DNA of 64,000 nucleotides, taken from the NCBI GenBank assembly GCA_951799425.1, contig OX637394.1, forward strand, positions 49,603,142 to 49,667,141, written 5' to 3'. Each line of letters begins with the position of its first letter. Positions within the stretch are counted from its first letter, which is position 1. The stretch comes from Ilex aquifolium. Its lineage: Eukaryota; Streptophyta; Magnoliopsida; Aquifoliales; Aquifoliaceae. The translations under genes and the position numbers were made by a program. The notes beneath the pieces were generated by a model. The model was not told the DNA's origin and searched no databases. It saw only the letters and a list, made by a program, of their open reading frames with translations. Positions 1 to 9,962 of the stretch are shown here, in pieces.

Positions 1-521
1 ACCACTATAGCACCACAAAAATGCTTACGTATTTCCGATAAAGTTGGAAACTTCATCACCATACTTGATACATGAAATATGAATCCAAGAGTTAGCTTCA
101 GAAAACTCACTTGTGTTCGAGATCACATAAATGGGCTTTTGTAAATTAAATGGTTTAGTAATGCTCCAAAATGGTCGAAACCATATTCCTTTAACCTTTG
201 TGAGGCTCCTTTGCAAGCCTTAGCTCTCAAATCTATCTATATCACGCTATAAAATTTGATATCATGACATCTTAGCATAGAAATCACAGCAATAGAAGAC
301 TTCCGTAGAAAATTTCTTCCCATTTCTCTAGAAATTCAATCTCATTTCCCTCATTCTATTCATTTTTCAGGAGTAAAAAGGAAAAAAACCTCATTCTATT
401 CATTTTTCAGAAAAAGCAAAACAAAATGGAAACCAAATTTCAATAAACACAAGGATTGAAGTTACGACAGAAATAGACTAAAAAATCTGAATGTTAATTC
501 AAAAAATCTGATTATAGAAAC
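1..521 (-). other. Partial intron 1 of the tryptophan synthase beta gene
   Basis: This is the intron that follows the TSB first coding exon. The donor reads CAG|GTTTCT on the minus strand at 522/521. I searched the rest of the stretch for the expected second exon, which in this family continues with an ELAxILKDYVGRE-like sequence, and did not find it, so exon 2 lies beyond the left edge. The minus-strand frame at 25-216 is open for 63 codons but resembles nothing I know. Confidence 0.7.
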
Positions 522-878
522 CTGAAAGTCTTGGTCTCCAGCGAGAGATTTGAATGCGGACTCAAGCTCGGTGAGAGCGTACATTAAGGTCTCAGGAACA
601 TACTTCCCGCCAAACTTTCCGAACCGGCCGAAGGAGTCCGGCCGCAGAAGAATCACCGGTTCGGACTCTTTCTTCTCCTCTACCATTGGCTGACGACCCG
701 TCGATTCTCTGGCGAGAGTGCAAGCGATCGGAGAGGTCTTCGCGGTGGTGGAGGAAGGGCAAGACGTAAATTTATTGAATTTGAGGGGCAAATGGGAGGA
801 GGGATTGTAGGATTTGGGAGGTGGCGAAGGAGTGCAGCTGGTTCTGCAAGTGGAGGAGCTTGTGGAGGAGAAGGCCAT
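522..878 (-). CDS. TSB: Tryptophan synthase beta chain, chloroplastic (first coding exon, partial gene)
   Basis: The beta subunit condenses indole with serine, using pyridoxal phosphate, in the last step of tryptophan synthesis in plastids. Only the first 119 codons are present. Residues 1-75 are rich in Ser, Thr and Pro with few acidic residues, as in a chloroplast transit peptide. They are followed by RPDSFGRFGKFGGKYVPETL and ALTELESAFKSLAGDQDFQ, the conserved start of the mature plant enzyme. The start is the ATG at 878-876; an open frame upstream lacks family similarity. The exon ends in phase 0 at a good donor. A TATA-like TTTATAAATA lies near 931-941, about 55 bp upstream of the ATG. 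A Mutator-like element begins only 151 bp upstream of the start codon. The sequence cannot separate TSB1-type from TSB2-type copies. Confidence 0.95.
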
Positions 879-930
879 GTTTGTATGATGTCTTTTTTGA
901 TGGCTTACAAACATAGTTTGATTGATTTTT

Positions 931-941
931 TTATTTATAAA
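931..941 (-). promoter_or_regulatory. Candidate TATA box of the tryptophan synthase beta gene
   Basis: Read on the minus strand this is a TTATAAATAA-type sequence about 55 bp upstream of the TSB start codon, a usual distance for a plant TATA box with a short leader. No transcript start is known, so this is an inference from position and sequence. Confidence 0.4.
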
Positions 942-1029
942 GTGTGGGCAAAATACTAAATGCTTGACATAATTTACAATCGATTTATGAATATCTATAT
1001 TTATTTATTTATATTTATATTATTTTAAA

Positions 1030-1219
1030 GGATTATTTGCTCCGGTGGTCCCCAAACTATTCACGTGGTCTCATTTTGGTCCCCAACGTTTCAATTGAAT
1101 CAAATTGGTCCCCAAAGTATTCACTTTGATTTATTTGGTCCTAACCACAGACGCCGTTTGCTTTTTGCCGTCTCCGTCTCCATGTGCCATTCACGTGAAG
1201 GGCAAAGTGGACATTGCAC
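1030..1219 (+). repeat. Left terminal inverted repeat of the MULE
   Basis: It contains four spaced copies of a GGTCCCCAAA-like motif and matches 4515-4705 in inverted orientation, with isolated substitutions and a one-base indel. Confidence 0.95.
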
Positions 1220-1884
1220 CCTACGTTGCCTGCTTAGCCATTCAAATGCCATGAACTGACTCTTCACTTTCATTTCAACCACAACAATGGTGAGAACTCC
1301 TACAATGGCCAGTGTTCATCAAGGCAAAATACAGTGATTAGCTTCGTCTTCATCTTCTTTGAGTGGACAACAATGATGAGAACTCCTATTTAGGGCAAAA
1401 TGGTCAGTGTTCATCAGGGCAAAATAAAAGAGAGATTAGTTTCGTCTTCATCTTCTTTGAGTGGGAATCATAGTGTAAAGATGGTCCGTTGCATTAGGAA
1501 GGAGAAAGAGAATCAGGCTGGATCAGACGATGTTCCCCATTACGGTATATGGTTGCTTTTTATAGTTTTGGGTTTCAGTTTCATGGGTACAACTGAATAT
1601 AAAAGGTCTTGATGCTGTCAAATAGATTTTTTTATGCAAAACAAAAAAAAAAATTTGGCAATATTTTATAGTTTATGTGGTTGCTAGAATATCTTGATGC
1701 TGTCAAACATATTTTTTTATGCAAAACAATTTTTTTTTTTTTGGCAATATTTTATAGTTTTTGTGGTTGCTTGAAACCACTTGTTTATGCAATTTATGTG
1801 TTCGTTAAATTTTATAATATGAATTTTAATTTTATATTTACTTGTTTTGGGAAACCATTAGGCCATGATTCTTCACTTTTCTCA

Positions 1885-2655
1885 ATGGAGGTTCACCACA
1901 GTGGTGAATTTACAGAGAGTCCAAACAAAGATTATGTTGGGGGCAAAATAAACTACATAGATGACTGTGATTGTGAACTGATGTCGCTCATTGAAATGGA
2001 TGATATAGCTAATAGTCTTGGCTATGCTTCATATATTGGATTTTACTACAAACTTCCTGGTTTGGATCTGAACAAAGGGCTAGTACATATGAGTACTGAT
2101 GAACATGTATTGGATATGTCACATCATTTGCATAAAAACAGGGTAGCTCGGGTATATTTTAAACATATATGAGGTATTAAATTAGTGGAGAGTCAGACTG
2201 GATCATCTAGAGACAAAAACAATCATTTTGTTGATGGTGATCACCCAATTGATGACAATGGCATAGTCAAGCAGTTGCAGGGAGCCAATCAATAGCAGCA
2301 AGCCAAGCAGTACCAGAAGGGAGTGAAGCAGATGCAAGGTGCAAATCAGTAGCAGCAAGCCAAGCAGTACCAGGAGGGAGTCAAGCAGTTGCAGGGTGCC
2401 AATCAGTAGCAGCAAGTCAAGTAGTATCAGGAAGGAGTCAAGCAGCTGCAGGGAGCCAATCAGCTGCAGGAAGCTCTTGCTTTGAACAACTTCAAGCTTC
2501 AACCACTGGAGCAGCTTCAATTACTGGAAATGCAACTAAATCTTTCTTCATTCATAATCGAAGGGAAAAATTGCCATTTAGGAGGAGTAAATCAAAAAGC
2601 AACCATGTTGTATGATGTGCAACTTTTATTTTTTGGGAACAATGGATATGTGTAA
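1885..2655 (+). pseudogene. Decayed MULE ORF: PB1-like N-terminal domain followed by a Gln-rich 19-residue repeat
   Basis: The first 95 codons, from the ATG at 1885 to the TGA at 2170, encode a domain beginning MEVHHSGEF, then YVGGKINYIDDCD and LGYASYIGFYYKLPGL, ending STDEHVLDMSHHL. This is the pattern of the PB1-like domain at the N-terminus of plant Mutator-like transposases. After the TGA the same frame stays otherwise readable to a TAA at 2653. It encodes a Gln/Lys-rich repeat of 19 codons (GANQ-stop-QQAKQYQ and so on) broken by TAG at 2293, 2350, 2407 and 2422. No zinc-knuckle or catalytic domain follows. I read it as an inactive remnant carried by the MULE. The domain assignment rests on recalled family features. 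Confidence 0.7.
2281..2470 (+). repeat. 57-bp tandem repeat, three full units plus a partial fourth
   Basis: Units begin at 2281, 2338, 2395 and 2452 and start GGWGCMAATCAR. Each is exactly 19 codons, so the repeat keeps the frame of the flanking MULE reading frame. The first three units share a TAG at codon 5; the partial fourth has CTG there. Confidence 0.85.
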
Positions 2656-2794
2656 CTCTTTTTTGGGTTTGTAATGAGAGTTAACAACCATGTTGTATGA
2701 TGTGTAACTCTTATTTTGGTAAGAGTAGGACAGTTTTGGTTAAGATTATCACTTTTTTGGTTAAGATTATCACTTTTTTTGTTAATATTACCAC

Positions 2795-3015
2795 TTTTTG
2801 GTAGCGATCAATATCTAGGTAGCGATCAAGATTGGGATCAAGTATCGATCTAGGGACCAAGTAGCGATCAAGAGTGAAGTTTGCAATCAAGATTGCGATA
2901 AAAAACTTCAGACCGTAGCGATCAAGAGTGAAGTTTGCAATCAATATTGCGATCAAAAGCTTCACTGTAGCGATCAAAAGTGAAGTTTGCAATCAAGATT
3001 GGGATCAAGCGATCG
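2795..3015. repeat. GATC-rich degenerate tandem repeat inside the MULE
   Basis: Multiple copies of GTAGCGATCAAGA and AGTGAAGTTTGCAATCAA occur at about 60-bp spacing. A related patch is at 3486-3590 in the same element. It is non-coding and of unknown role. Confidence 0.7.
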
Positions 3016-4514
3016 CAGCAGCAATCAAAATTAATATATTTAATTAACATAACAAATTAATATTACATTAAAACATTCAATTCATCAAATTAATATTAAA
3101 ATTTAACTTAATTAATATTAAATTCATCCAATTTATATCTATAATCATTCAATTAACATTTAATTCATTCGATTAACATCCAATAAAAATTCACTTTGTA
3201 AACTAACATTCAATTTCATGAATTTATATTTAATTTATCAAATTAACTTCCATCTACCATTCAACTCATCAAATTACATTAACATTCGTATCCATCCAAT
3301 TAACACTTAATTCAATAAATTAACATCTTAAATAATCGTCAATTAATTTCTATTATTTTTATACTTATACAGAAAATTTAATTTCACCCCAACTATTTTA
3401 ATTTTTTGTTATATTTTTATTTCATGTTTAAATATAATAAATAATTATCATTTTAATTTCTATTATCACTTATCACTTAATTTTAAGGTAGATCAAGTGG
3501 GATCAAAGTAGTGGGATCAAGTATTTGCAATTAGCGATCAAGAGCTTCACACAGTAGCGATCAAGAGGGTTTCCAGCAATCAAGTTGTTTTTGTTAACAT
3601 TAAATTACACTTATAACCCTAAATTATCACTCTTTTTCAAATTTTTCCTCATATTTTTTATATTACACCCTCAACTATGTAATTAATTTCATATTATCCC
3701 AAACTTTTTTACCTATTCTGTTCTGCTCCTTTTAAATATGGATTCTTGTAAATTTTATTCTTGTAAATTCAATAAAATTTCTGTTTAAAAAAAACAAAAA
3801 ACACAATATACAATTGAAAAAACAAACAGCTCTATTAAACAGCTACATCAACCCAGTTACATATTAAACATCAACCCAGTACACATGTTTCCAACTCTAT
3901 TACACATGTTTCTAGCTTCACAAAGTCCAATTACATGAAATACAACACCCAAGTGAGAATGAAAATTGTCCATGAAGAAAACAAAGCAACCCATAAGATT
4001 TTCTCCCTCTTATTTGACAGTCGTTGTTGGTCATCGTGTCTTCGGAGAGATCGCAAAAGTCCAGGTATCACATGCTTTGATCTATTGCACATTGGAGGAT
4101 CATACCAAACAAAAAATCCACAGCCTCCAGCTTCCTAACAACGCGATACTTTGTTAAAAAAAAAATCAAATGTTCATACCAAACTAACAAATGAAATAAA
4201 AATAGGGATTACCCCATATCTCTCACACCCAATAAACCTTCTTCCTGAGTTTGTAGCAGTCCAAGAAGTCCGCATTTTTCCCATTCTCCTACAGTAGCAT
4301 GGTGTTGCCTCCATTTTCGCCAACTCCTCCATTACATGAATTTCATCCCTCACGTTTTCCTTTTTCTTCCTCTTTTTTCCTCCCTTCTCTTCCTCTTCTT
4401 TCTGGTTTGAGATGTTCTGTTTGCTTCCTTTGGCTGCTGGACAGGCTATAACATGGGCATGGAGATGTGGGCATGGAGGAGTTGGCGGGAATGTTTCCCT
4501 CCCAGATTAGGTAT

Positions 4515-4705
4515 GTGCAATGTCCACTTTGCCCCTCACATGAATGGCACATGGAGACGGAGACGGCAAAAAGCAAACGGCGTCTGTGGTTGGGACCAAA
4601 ATAAATCAAAGTGAATACTTTGGGGACCAATTTGGTTCAATTGAAACGTTGGGGACCAAAATGAGACAACATGAATAGTTTGGGGACCACCGGAGCAAAT
4701 AATCC
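4515..4705 (-). repeat. Right terminal inverted repeat of the MULE
   Basis: Inverted partner of 1030-1219. It is followed directly by the second copy of the 9-bp target duplication at 4706-4714. Confidence 0.95.
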
Positions 4706-4919
4706 TATTTTAAAATATCATCATCTTTGAAAAATATTTTTTTTTCAACTTTGTCCTCTAACATTACAACTATGTCATCCTTATCCTAACATAATAAACC
4801 TAATCTCCACCTCTAATTGATTCTCATTACTCCTCAACCATTACACTCTCTATCTCGCTACTTTCTCTCTCTCTCTCTCTCTCTCTTCCTATTTCTTTTG
4901 TTATTGTCGTTGTCATTCT

Positions 4920-5460
4920 TAGGGGTGTTCAAATTTTCGATTAATCGTAATTTCCTATCTTACTCGATCCTACTTTATCCTATTGAATAACTAGCCGAAA
5001 AAATCGGGTAAGAATGCGGAATAGTTATTAATTTTCGTATTCCTACTCTACCCTACCCGCATTAATTAATTAATTTATATATATATAAAACTAAAAACTC
5101 TAATTCCCTAACCATATGGTTTAAACTTAAAGTAATTGTTATTATATTTGTGCAACAATTATGATGAATTGATATTTATACTTTCTTGTGTTTTGTTGTA
5201 ATTGTTTTAGATTTTAGTGTTATTGGTTTATTGTATTATTAAATTGATGCATGTTATTTAATTGAATTGTTAAAATGATCTAAAAATTAATAACTACAAA
5301 AATGTTCACCCGATTTTCTATCTGATTAATTTGGATGGAAGTCGGGTAGGAATACCACACTTGATCGGGTAGGGTAGACCAAGAAAAAAAAATTCGCAAA
5401 GTATCGGGTAGAAAGACGAAAGACCATATTTCCTACCCGTTGGATACGGTAAACACCCTA
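4920..5460. mobile_element. hAT-type MITE
   Basis: The ends read TAGGGGTGTTCA and, inverted, TAGGGTGTTTAC. They are flanked by 8-bp imperfect duplications GTCATTCT (4912-4919) and GTCACTCC (5461-5468), six of eight identical. The interior repeats CGGGTAGGRWA in both orientations near the ends. Short inverted ends with 8-bp duplications point to the hAT superfamily. There is no coding capacity. Confidence 0.7.
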
Positions 5461-5469
5461 GTCACTCCC

Positions 5470-5760
5470 CTCAAAAATCACAAACCGCTCAACAACAAAC
5501 CTTCATGCCTCCTCTCTTCACTTTCCCCTCTCGCTCTCTCTCTCTCTCTCTCTCTTTCTCCCCTGCTGATTCACAGATCCACCAAGAGCACACCGTCTCT
5601 TCACCGTCCCTCCTCTCTTTCTCCCCTTCCTATTCATAGTTCTGCCAAGAGACATCGTCATGGCCCCCCTTCACCGTCTCTTCACCGTCCCTCCTCTCCA
5701 CAATTTTTTTTGTGTGGTTGTAATTGTAAATTGAATGTTGTAAATAATGACGAAGACTGA
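5470..5760. repeat. Pyrimidine-rich low-complexity DNA with (CT)n and a short tandem duplication
   Basis: A CT microsatellite lies at 5534-5555. The motif CACCGTCTCTTCACCGTCCC and nearby CCTCTCTTTCTCCCC-type sequence are repeated between 5590 and 5700. The plus-strand open frame over this region (5440-5760) is Ser/Leu/Pro-rich because of its composition and is not treated as a gene. Confidence 0.6.
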
Positions 5761-5857
5761 GTTATATAGCTGACCCCAAATGAATAGGACATAAGGCTTG
5801 ATTTGGTTTGGTAATTGGAAAAGACTTTGGGCAATTCAATTATGGAATCTAAAACAG

Positions 5858-5996
5858 GGGAATAGATGCACCAGAGAGTCAACTGCCATATGGAAAAGAG
5901 GCAAAGGAGGAACTGACTAAAATTGTTCAGGGCAAGTGTTTGAGAGTTCTTGTCTTTGCAGAAGATCGTTATGGCCGTAGCATAGGTGATACATAC
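5858..5996 (+). pseudogene. Exon fragment of a Ca2+-dependent (staphylococcal-type) nuclease, CAN family
   Basis: After a good acceptor (AAACAG|GGG) the frame encodes [20 protein letters not shown], then [20 protein letters not shown] and RSIGDTY. These match the SNase-like domain of plant CAN1/CAN2 nucleases, including the RGIDAPES active-site motif and the DRYGR motif. It is one exon only. The matching upstream exons (N-terminal part and domain start) were not found. A second CAN-type exon follows at 6948, but an unrelated PI-synthase exon sits between them, so this cannot be an intact gene. I read it as host sequence captured by a transposon. No stop or frameshift is seen in this piece. 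Confidence 0.85.
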
Positions 5997-6622
5997 AGGA
6001 AACAAACCAGGAAAAAATCATCTTGTAGCTTGTTATTCTTCCAATGAGTTCATTAAATAATTATACTTATATGTGTACGCACAATGTAGCTGTTTGCTTT
6101 TTATATGTTGGCAATAATTTGTTGATCTATTTGCTCAAGTTTGGATTAATTAGAATTCTCTGGGATCAATGATTTTATCTTCTTGTTGCATTGGTAAACC
6201 TGAGTGTGTTAGTCGTTGGATCTTGTTAGTGTGTAGAAATCACAATGCTTAAATGGGTACACAAGAATTCGTTTGGATAATTAGCCTCATCAATAACTAT
6301 TTTTCCTACAAGATAATTGGGTGATAAATGTCTACTAGCAAGTAGGATGGATAAGAATTCTTGTGTATAGTTCTTTGAATGATGCTATTATATCTACGCG
6401 TTTATTGATTTTTTCCTTTATTTCTTCTTATTCGGCTATGTAGGATATATAAGAATTCTAATGAATTGCATTGCCTTTGTCATATGCTTTTCTGAAAAAA
6501 GCTTTTTTCATGTCTCTATTTTATTAGGTGAGAATCTATGTTTATGAGGTTTATGGATTTTGATTGTTGTAGAAGTTGAAGTTGAAGTTGTATTTTTGAA
6601 TGACTAAAATTTGTGATTTCAG

Positions 6623-6672
6623 CTTTGTCTGTGATGCCTTGGATGGTTGGTTTGCCCGCAAATTCAATCAAG
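6623..6672 (+). pseudogene. Exon fragment of phosphatidylinositol synthase (PIS)
   Basis: A 50-bp piece flanked by an acceptor (TTTCAG|C) and a donor (CAAG|GTATGA) encodes FVCDALDGWFARKFNQ. That is the start of the CDP-alcohol phosphotransferase signature (DG-x2-AR) of plant phosphatidylinositol synthases. The usual continuation (TFGAVLDMVTDR) is absent from the window. It lies between two nuclease exon fragments on the same strand, so it is a captured fragment and not part of a functional gene. Confidence 0.85.
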
Positions 6673-6947
6673 GTATGAATTTGTTTGGTGTCATTGTGAT
6701 AAATAATAGGTTACTTTGACACCTCATTTGCATATTATATCCAATTATTCTGTTAGGGATGTAATTTAGAGATTGGGTTTTCTGACTGCGATAGCATTTA
6801 GGCTTGAATAAAAACATGTAATAATGAATAGGATAGCTACAAAACAAAGCAGCATAGATCCTGAAATTCTAAATAAATTCTATTTTTAAGACAAACAATC
6901 GAGTCTTTGAGCCTCTCTAAGTGAGTCTTCTGATCTCTCACATACAG

Positions 6948-7016
6948 GAATCCATGTTAAAGAAAGGGTTTGCATGGCATTTTAAAGCTTATGACCAATG
7001 TCCAGAACTAGAAAAG
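6948..7016 (+). pseudogene. Second exon fragment of the CAN-type nuclease
   Basis: After ACATACAG the frame reads ESMLKKGFAWHFKAYDQCPE then LEK and ends at a donor (AAG|GTAAGC). This matches the next exon of plant CAN nucleases (ML-K-G-AWH-AYD-ELE). The final exon (WE.EAR..GLW) was not found. Confidence 0.85.
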
Positions 7017-7210
7017 GTAAGCAGTTTTGAGATAATTCTTGTATTCCCTTGTGATGAATCTCTCTTTTGTTTCTTTTTTCTTTTAATAAAAGATTAAACA
7101 TGAATATTGAATTCGATTTCACAGTTTTATTTGACACTGGCACCCTTTTGAGTGTTCTTGCTATATAAGTCTTCACCTATTAGTTGGTGGCACCCTTTTT
7201 ATCATTCCAG

Positions 7211-7333
7211 ATTTATGTTGTTACCCCTTTGGATCGAGAGAGGATTGGAAAATCAAAGGCACAGTTTCACATTGTATTTTCTAGATGGAAACTCCCATTA
7301 ACTCAAGCACTACAGTTGGTGGCATTGTTTTAG
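7211..7333 (+). pseudogene. Possible further captured exon, unidentified
   Basis: An acceptor-like TCATTCCAG precedes a frame open for 40 codons reading IYVVTPLDRERIGKSKAQFH then IVFSRWKLPLTQALQ, ending at TAG. It looks like coding DNA and lies between fragments of known genes, but I do not recognise the source. Confidence 0.4.
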
Positions 7334-7645
7334 TTTACCTAATTAATTTTTTTCCAACCCATCATCAGAGATCCATTTATGCTTAACAGTGTCATCTTTG
7401 TGTCTGCATTAAAATCTCAATAAAAACTCAATAGTCTTAATCTCAACTATTTTGTGTGATTTGTCCTGCCGTTAAACAAAAATTGCCACTAGGCAGTATT
7501 ACAGAACTTTTCATGAACAAACTACATTAGAAAAAAAGTAGTAATATTTAGTGGAGGATAATTTCAATGGTTATCTGTTTAGCATACATAAAAACCTTGA
7601 CAATATGGTGGCCTGTTGATATTAACTAAGCTCAGGATTGTGCAG

Positions 7646-7751
7646 GATAACAAACATTTAAGGGGGCAGATTTTGAATGGACAACAACTGTGGCAGTTAG
7701 TAGAAGGTCTTGAAGCGAATCATTCATTGTTCTATACTCACTTGTTGATAG
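7646..7751 (+). pseudogene. Exon fragment of pyridoxal kinase (SOS4/PDXK type), with a stop and a frameshift
   Basis: Between an acceptor (GTGCAG|GATAAC) and a donor (GATAG|GTACAC) the sequence encodes GQILNGQQLWQLVEGLEANH then SLFYTHLL, the conserved pyridoxal kinase segment after GYPTFKGQ. Aligned to that motif, the Tyr codon is TAA, the Pro codon is CAA, and one extra G in the run GGGGG at 7662-7666 shifts the frame before GQ. The neighbouring kinase exons are missing. It is a non-functional captured fragment. Confidence 0.85.
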
Positions 7752-8229
7752 GTACACAGTACACTGCAGCAATCTCTGCAAACTTCATGCTAAATCTTCT
7801 GACCTTCTTTTTCTGTAAAGGGAATGTGAGAATTGAAACCCATACAATCCAAGTTAAGAATAGCAAGACACATAAATGTTGAAGACCTAGAATTTACAGA
7901 AAACTAGCAAACACATGTTATTCCATTTGGTTCCGGAAAAGGGAAAATGTGACTACTCACATATAATTAATGCTTGAAGATCCTTTTCCAAAAGAAAATC
8001 ACCGAGTGCAGTTATGTTTCTTGATGCTTCTCCAATTATGTTGAAAGACACAAAATATAAGGATGGAATCGAGAATGATGATTTTGATTCAACTTTAAAT
8101 ATTAATTTCTTTACTATTTTTATTGAGTTTAATGGTTCTTTGCTAATTATTTATGAATGTTTACCGGTGAATTTATAGAATTGTGGTTCACAACTTTAAT
8201 ATATATGATTTTTTTTATAAATTATAGTT

Positions 8230-8258
8230 CACGTGCAATGCACGTGTGTATCAACTAG
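8230..8258 (+). mobile_element. Helitron-type 3' terminus
   Basis: The hairpin sequence CACGTGCAATGCACGTG (8230-8246) is followed after 8 bases by CTAG (8255-8258) and then a T. A GC-rich hairpin just before a terminal CTRR, inserted before T, is the classic 3' end of Helitrons. The same arrangement recurs on the other strand at 24986, 39803, 45589 and 46092. It probably ends the element that carries the exon fragments at 5858-7751. The matching 5' TC end was not located. Confidence 0.75.
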
Positions 8259-8259
8259 T

Positions 8260-8890
8260 AATATCTAAAAATTTTGAATCTTTTTTTTAAAAAGAGGCCT
8301 AAAATCCAAATTTTTTTTTTATAATACTGTTGAGTTGCTGGTGATATCAATTTCAATAGGTTGTTAACATGACCAATAGAAAAGAAAAAAACAAACAAAA
8401 GGTTGGTGACAGGCCTAATTTTGATGTCGAGGGCATTCGTGGAAGGGTGGTTACTAGACAACGAGTGGTACTTGCACAAATAACGTGGTGCCTTAATATC
8501 GAAGTATGTATAGTGATTAAAAAAAAATTAAAAAATTATGATTTCATCGGATCAAATAGAGAGATCCCAACTGTTGGGCATTGGCCTCTCTATCCACACT
8601 ATCAGATTATTATTTTACACATTTTACCTATAAATTAATTAGATTAAGACATAATATTTGATACGATATTGTCGATATTTGCGAGTTGAATATTGAAATG
8701 AAAGTGAAAGAGTAAGCCAACAAATGTGAGCGCTCCTGTGCTATACTGTTTTTTTGCTGAGTCCTATCTTGCTGGAGGCAAATTTTTTAAAATAAAAGTG
8801 GTTGATTACTCGGATTGGTTCTCGCGTCCCTATGCCCAAAAGGATGGGCGAGTTCAGTTTGAGTGTTCATCGATCAGGTGGATCTATATG
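8260..8890. other. Intergenic, no feature recognised
   Basis: AT-rich sequence between the Helitron end and the hAT element. The overlapping open frames here show no similarity that I recognise. Confidence 0.5.
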
Positions 8891-8898
8891 CTCTGAGG

Positions 8899-9962
8899 CA
8901 GTGTTTTAAAACCCGGCCCGAATCAACCGGTTGACCTGGTGAACCGGTGCTCTAACCGGGCCGGTTCTCATAAAAGACCGTTTGTGCTTGAAAACCGGAA
9001 TCAAACTGCTGAACCGGTTAAAAACCAGTGAACCCGTTTGAACCGGGCGAGCTGAACTAAACCGGACGGTTTAATTAAAATTGTATAAATAACAGATCTT
9101 TTGCACTTTTTAGGCATTTTGTGTTTTTGCCCTTTTTGTTTTGCCCTAAATCGCTCCAAACCAGACCAGAAGAGGTAGCCTCCACCAGCGATTCCATGCT
9201 CCAGTCCACCAGCGATTTTGAGTTTCCCTCTCTCTCTCTTTCTCTCGGTTTTTGCCTTTTTGGGGCATTTTGCCCTAAAATCTAAATCGTTCCCAAAACC
9301 CCCTGCTTTGAGACTCTCAAACGCTCCCTTTGCTTCTCTCTCTCTGAGTCTCTGCAGCAACTACGAGTGAGCAATAAAAGCTCAAGGGTGAAGGAACTCT
9401 ACTTCATGGGCTCCTTCTTCATTGCTTCAGGGACTCTTGCTTCGAAGAAGAGGCTGCTTTAAGCTTCAGATCTCCATTGTGGCAGCCAACGACAACTCCC
9501 ATTGACAGTCGTTGGTACTACTCTGCCTCTCTCTCTCGTTATCTTTCTCGATTTCTCTCTCCTGCTATATTAGATTTTTGATTTGTATACATTGAATCTG
9601 TAATTAAAAGCAATCATACTCTGCCTTTCTACTATTTTTATTGAATCTGTGATTTTTTATTTTTATACATTGAATCTGATTTTTAATTTGTGATTATTTT
9701 CATGCATGGATTTTTTATACATTGAATATGTGATTTGTTTGGATGTTGTTGATGCTTTTGAAGCTTGAATTTAGATATATGGTGGTGTCTTTTTGTTGCT
9801 ATGAAATGAGATTTTGGTGGGTTTATTATAATTTTTTTGCATATTTATTATTATTTATAATTATTTTTTATTATATAACCGGTTCAATCAATGACCTAAC
9901 GGTTGAACCAGTGACCCGGTCTCTTTGCCGGGTTGTTGTCCGGGCCGGGTTTTAATACACTG
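8899..9962. mobile_element. Non-autonomous hAT element, 1064 bp
   Basis: It starts CAGTGTTTTAAAACCCGGCC and ends with the inverted counterpart GGCCGGGTTTTAATACACTG. The flanks are CTCTGAGG (8891-8898) and CTCCGAGG (9963-9970), seven of eight identical. A CAGTG-type terminus with an 8-bp duplication is diagnostic of hAT. Both subterminal regions are rich in ACCGG, AACCGGTT and related motifs in alternating orientation. No transposase frame was found. Confidence 0.9.

Larger units (their letters stand above)
1030..4705. mobile_element. Mutator-like element (MULE) with ~190 bp terminal inverted repeats and 9-bp target duplication
   Basis: The two ends, 1030-1219 and 4515-4705, are inverted copies of each other with only a few differences over about 190 bp, beginning GGATTATTTGCTCCGGTGGT. 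The element is flanked on both sides by the identical 9 bases TATTTTAAA (1021-1029 and 4706-4714). Long inverted repeats with a 9-bp duplication define the Mutator superfamily. Inside are a decayed reading frame with the PB1-like domain of plant MULE transposases (1885-2655), a GATC-rich tandem repeat (2795-3015) and a long AT-rich segment (3020-3480). The MULE catalytic (DDE) domain was not found, so the copy is internally deleted or degenerate. The good match between the ends suggests a fairly recent insertion. Confidence 0.93.

Noticed and set aside
8899..9962. CCGG/ACCGGTT clusters considered as a promoter or CpG island
   Set aside because: They are explained as subterminal repeats of the hAT element defined by its ends and flanking duplication.
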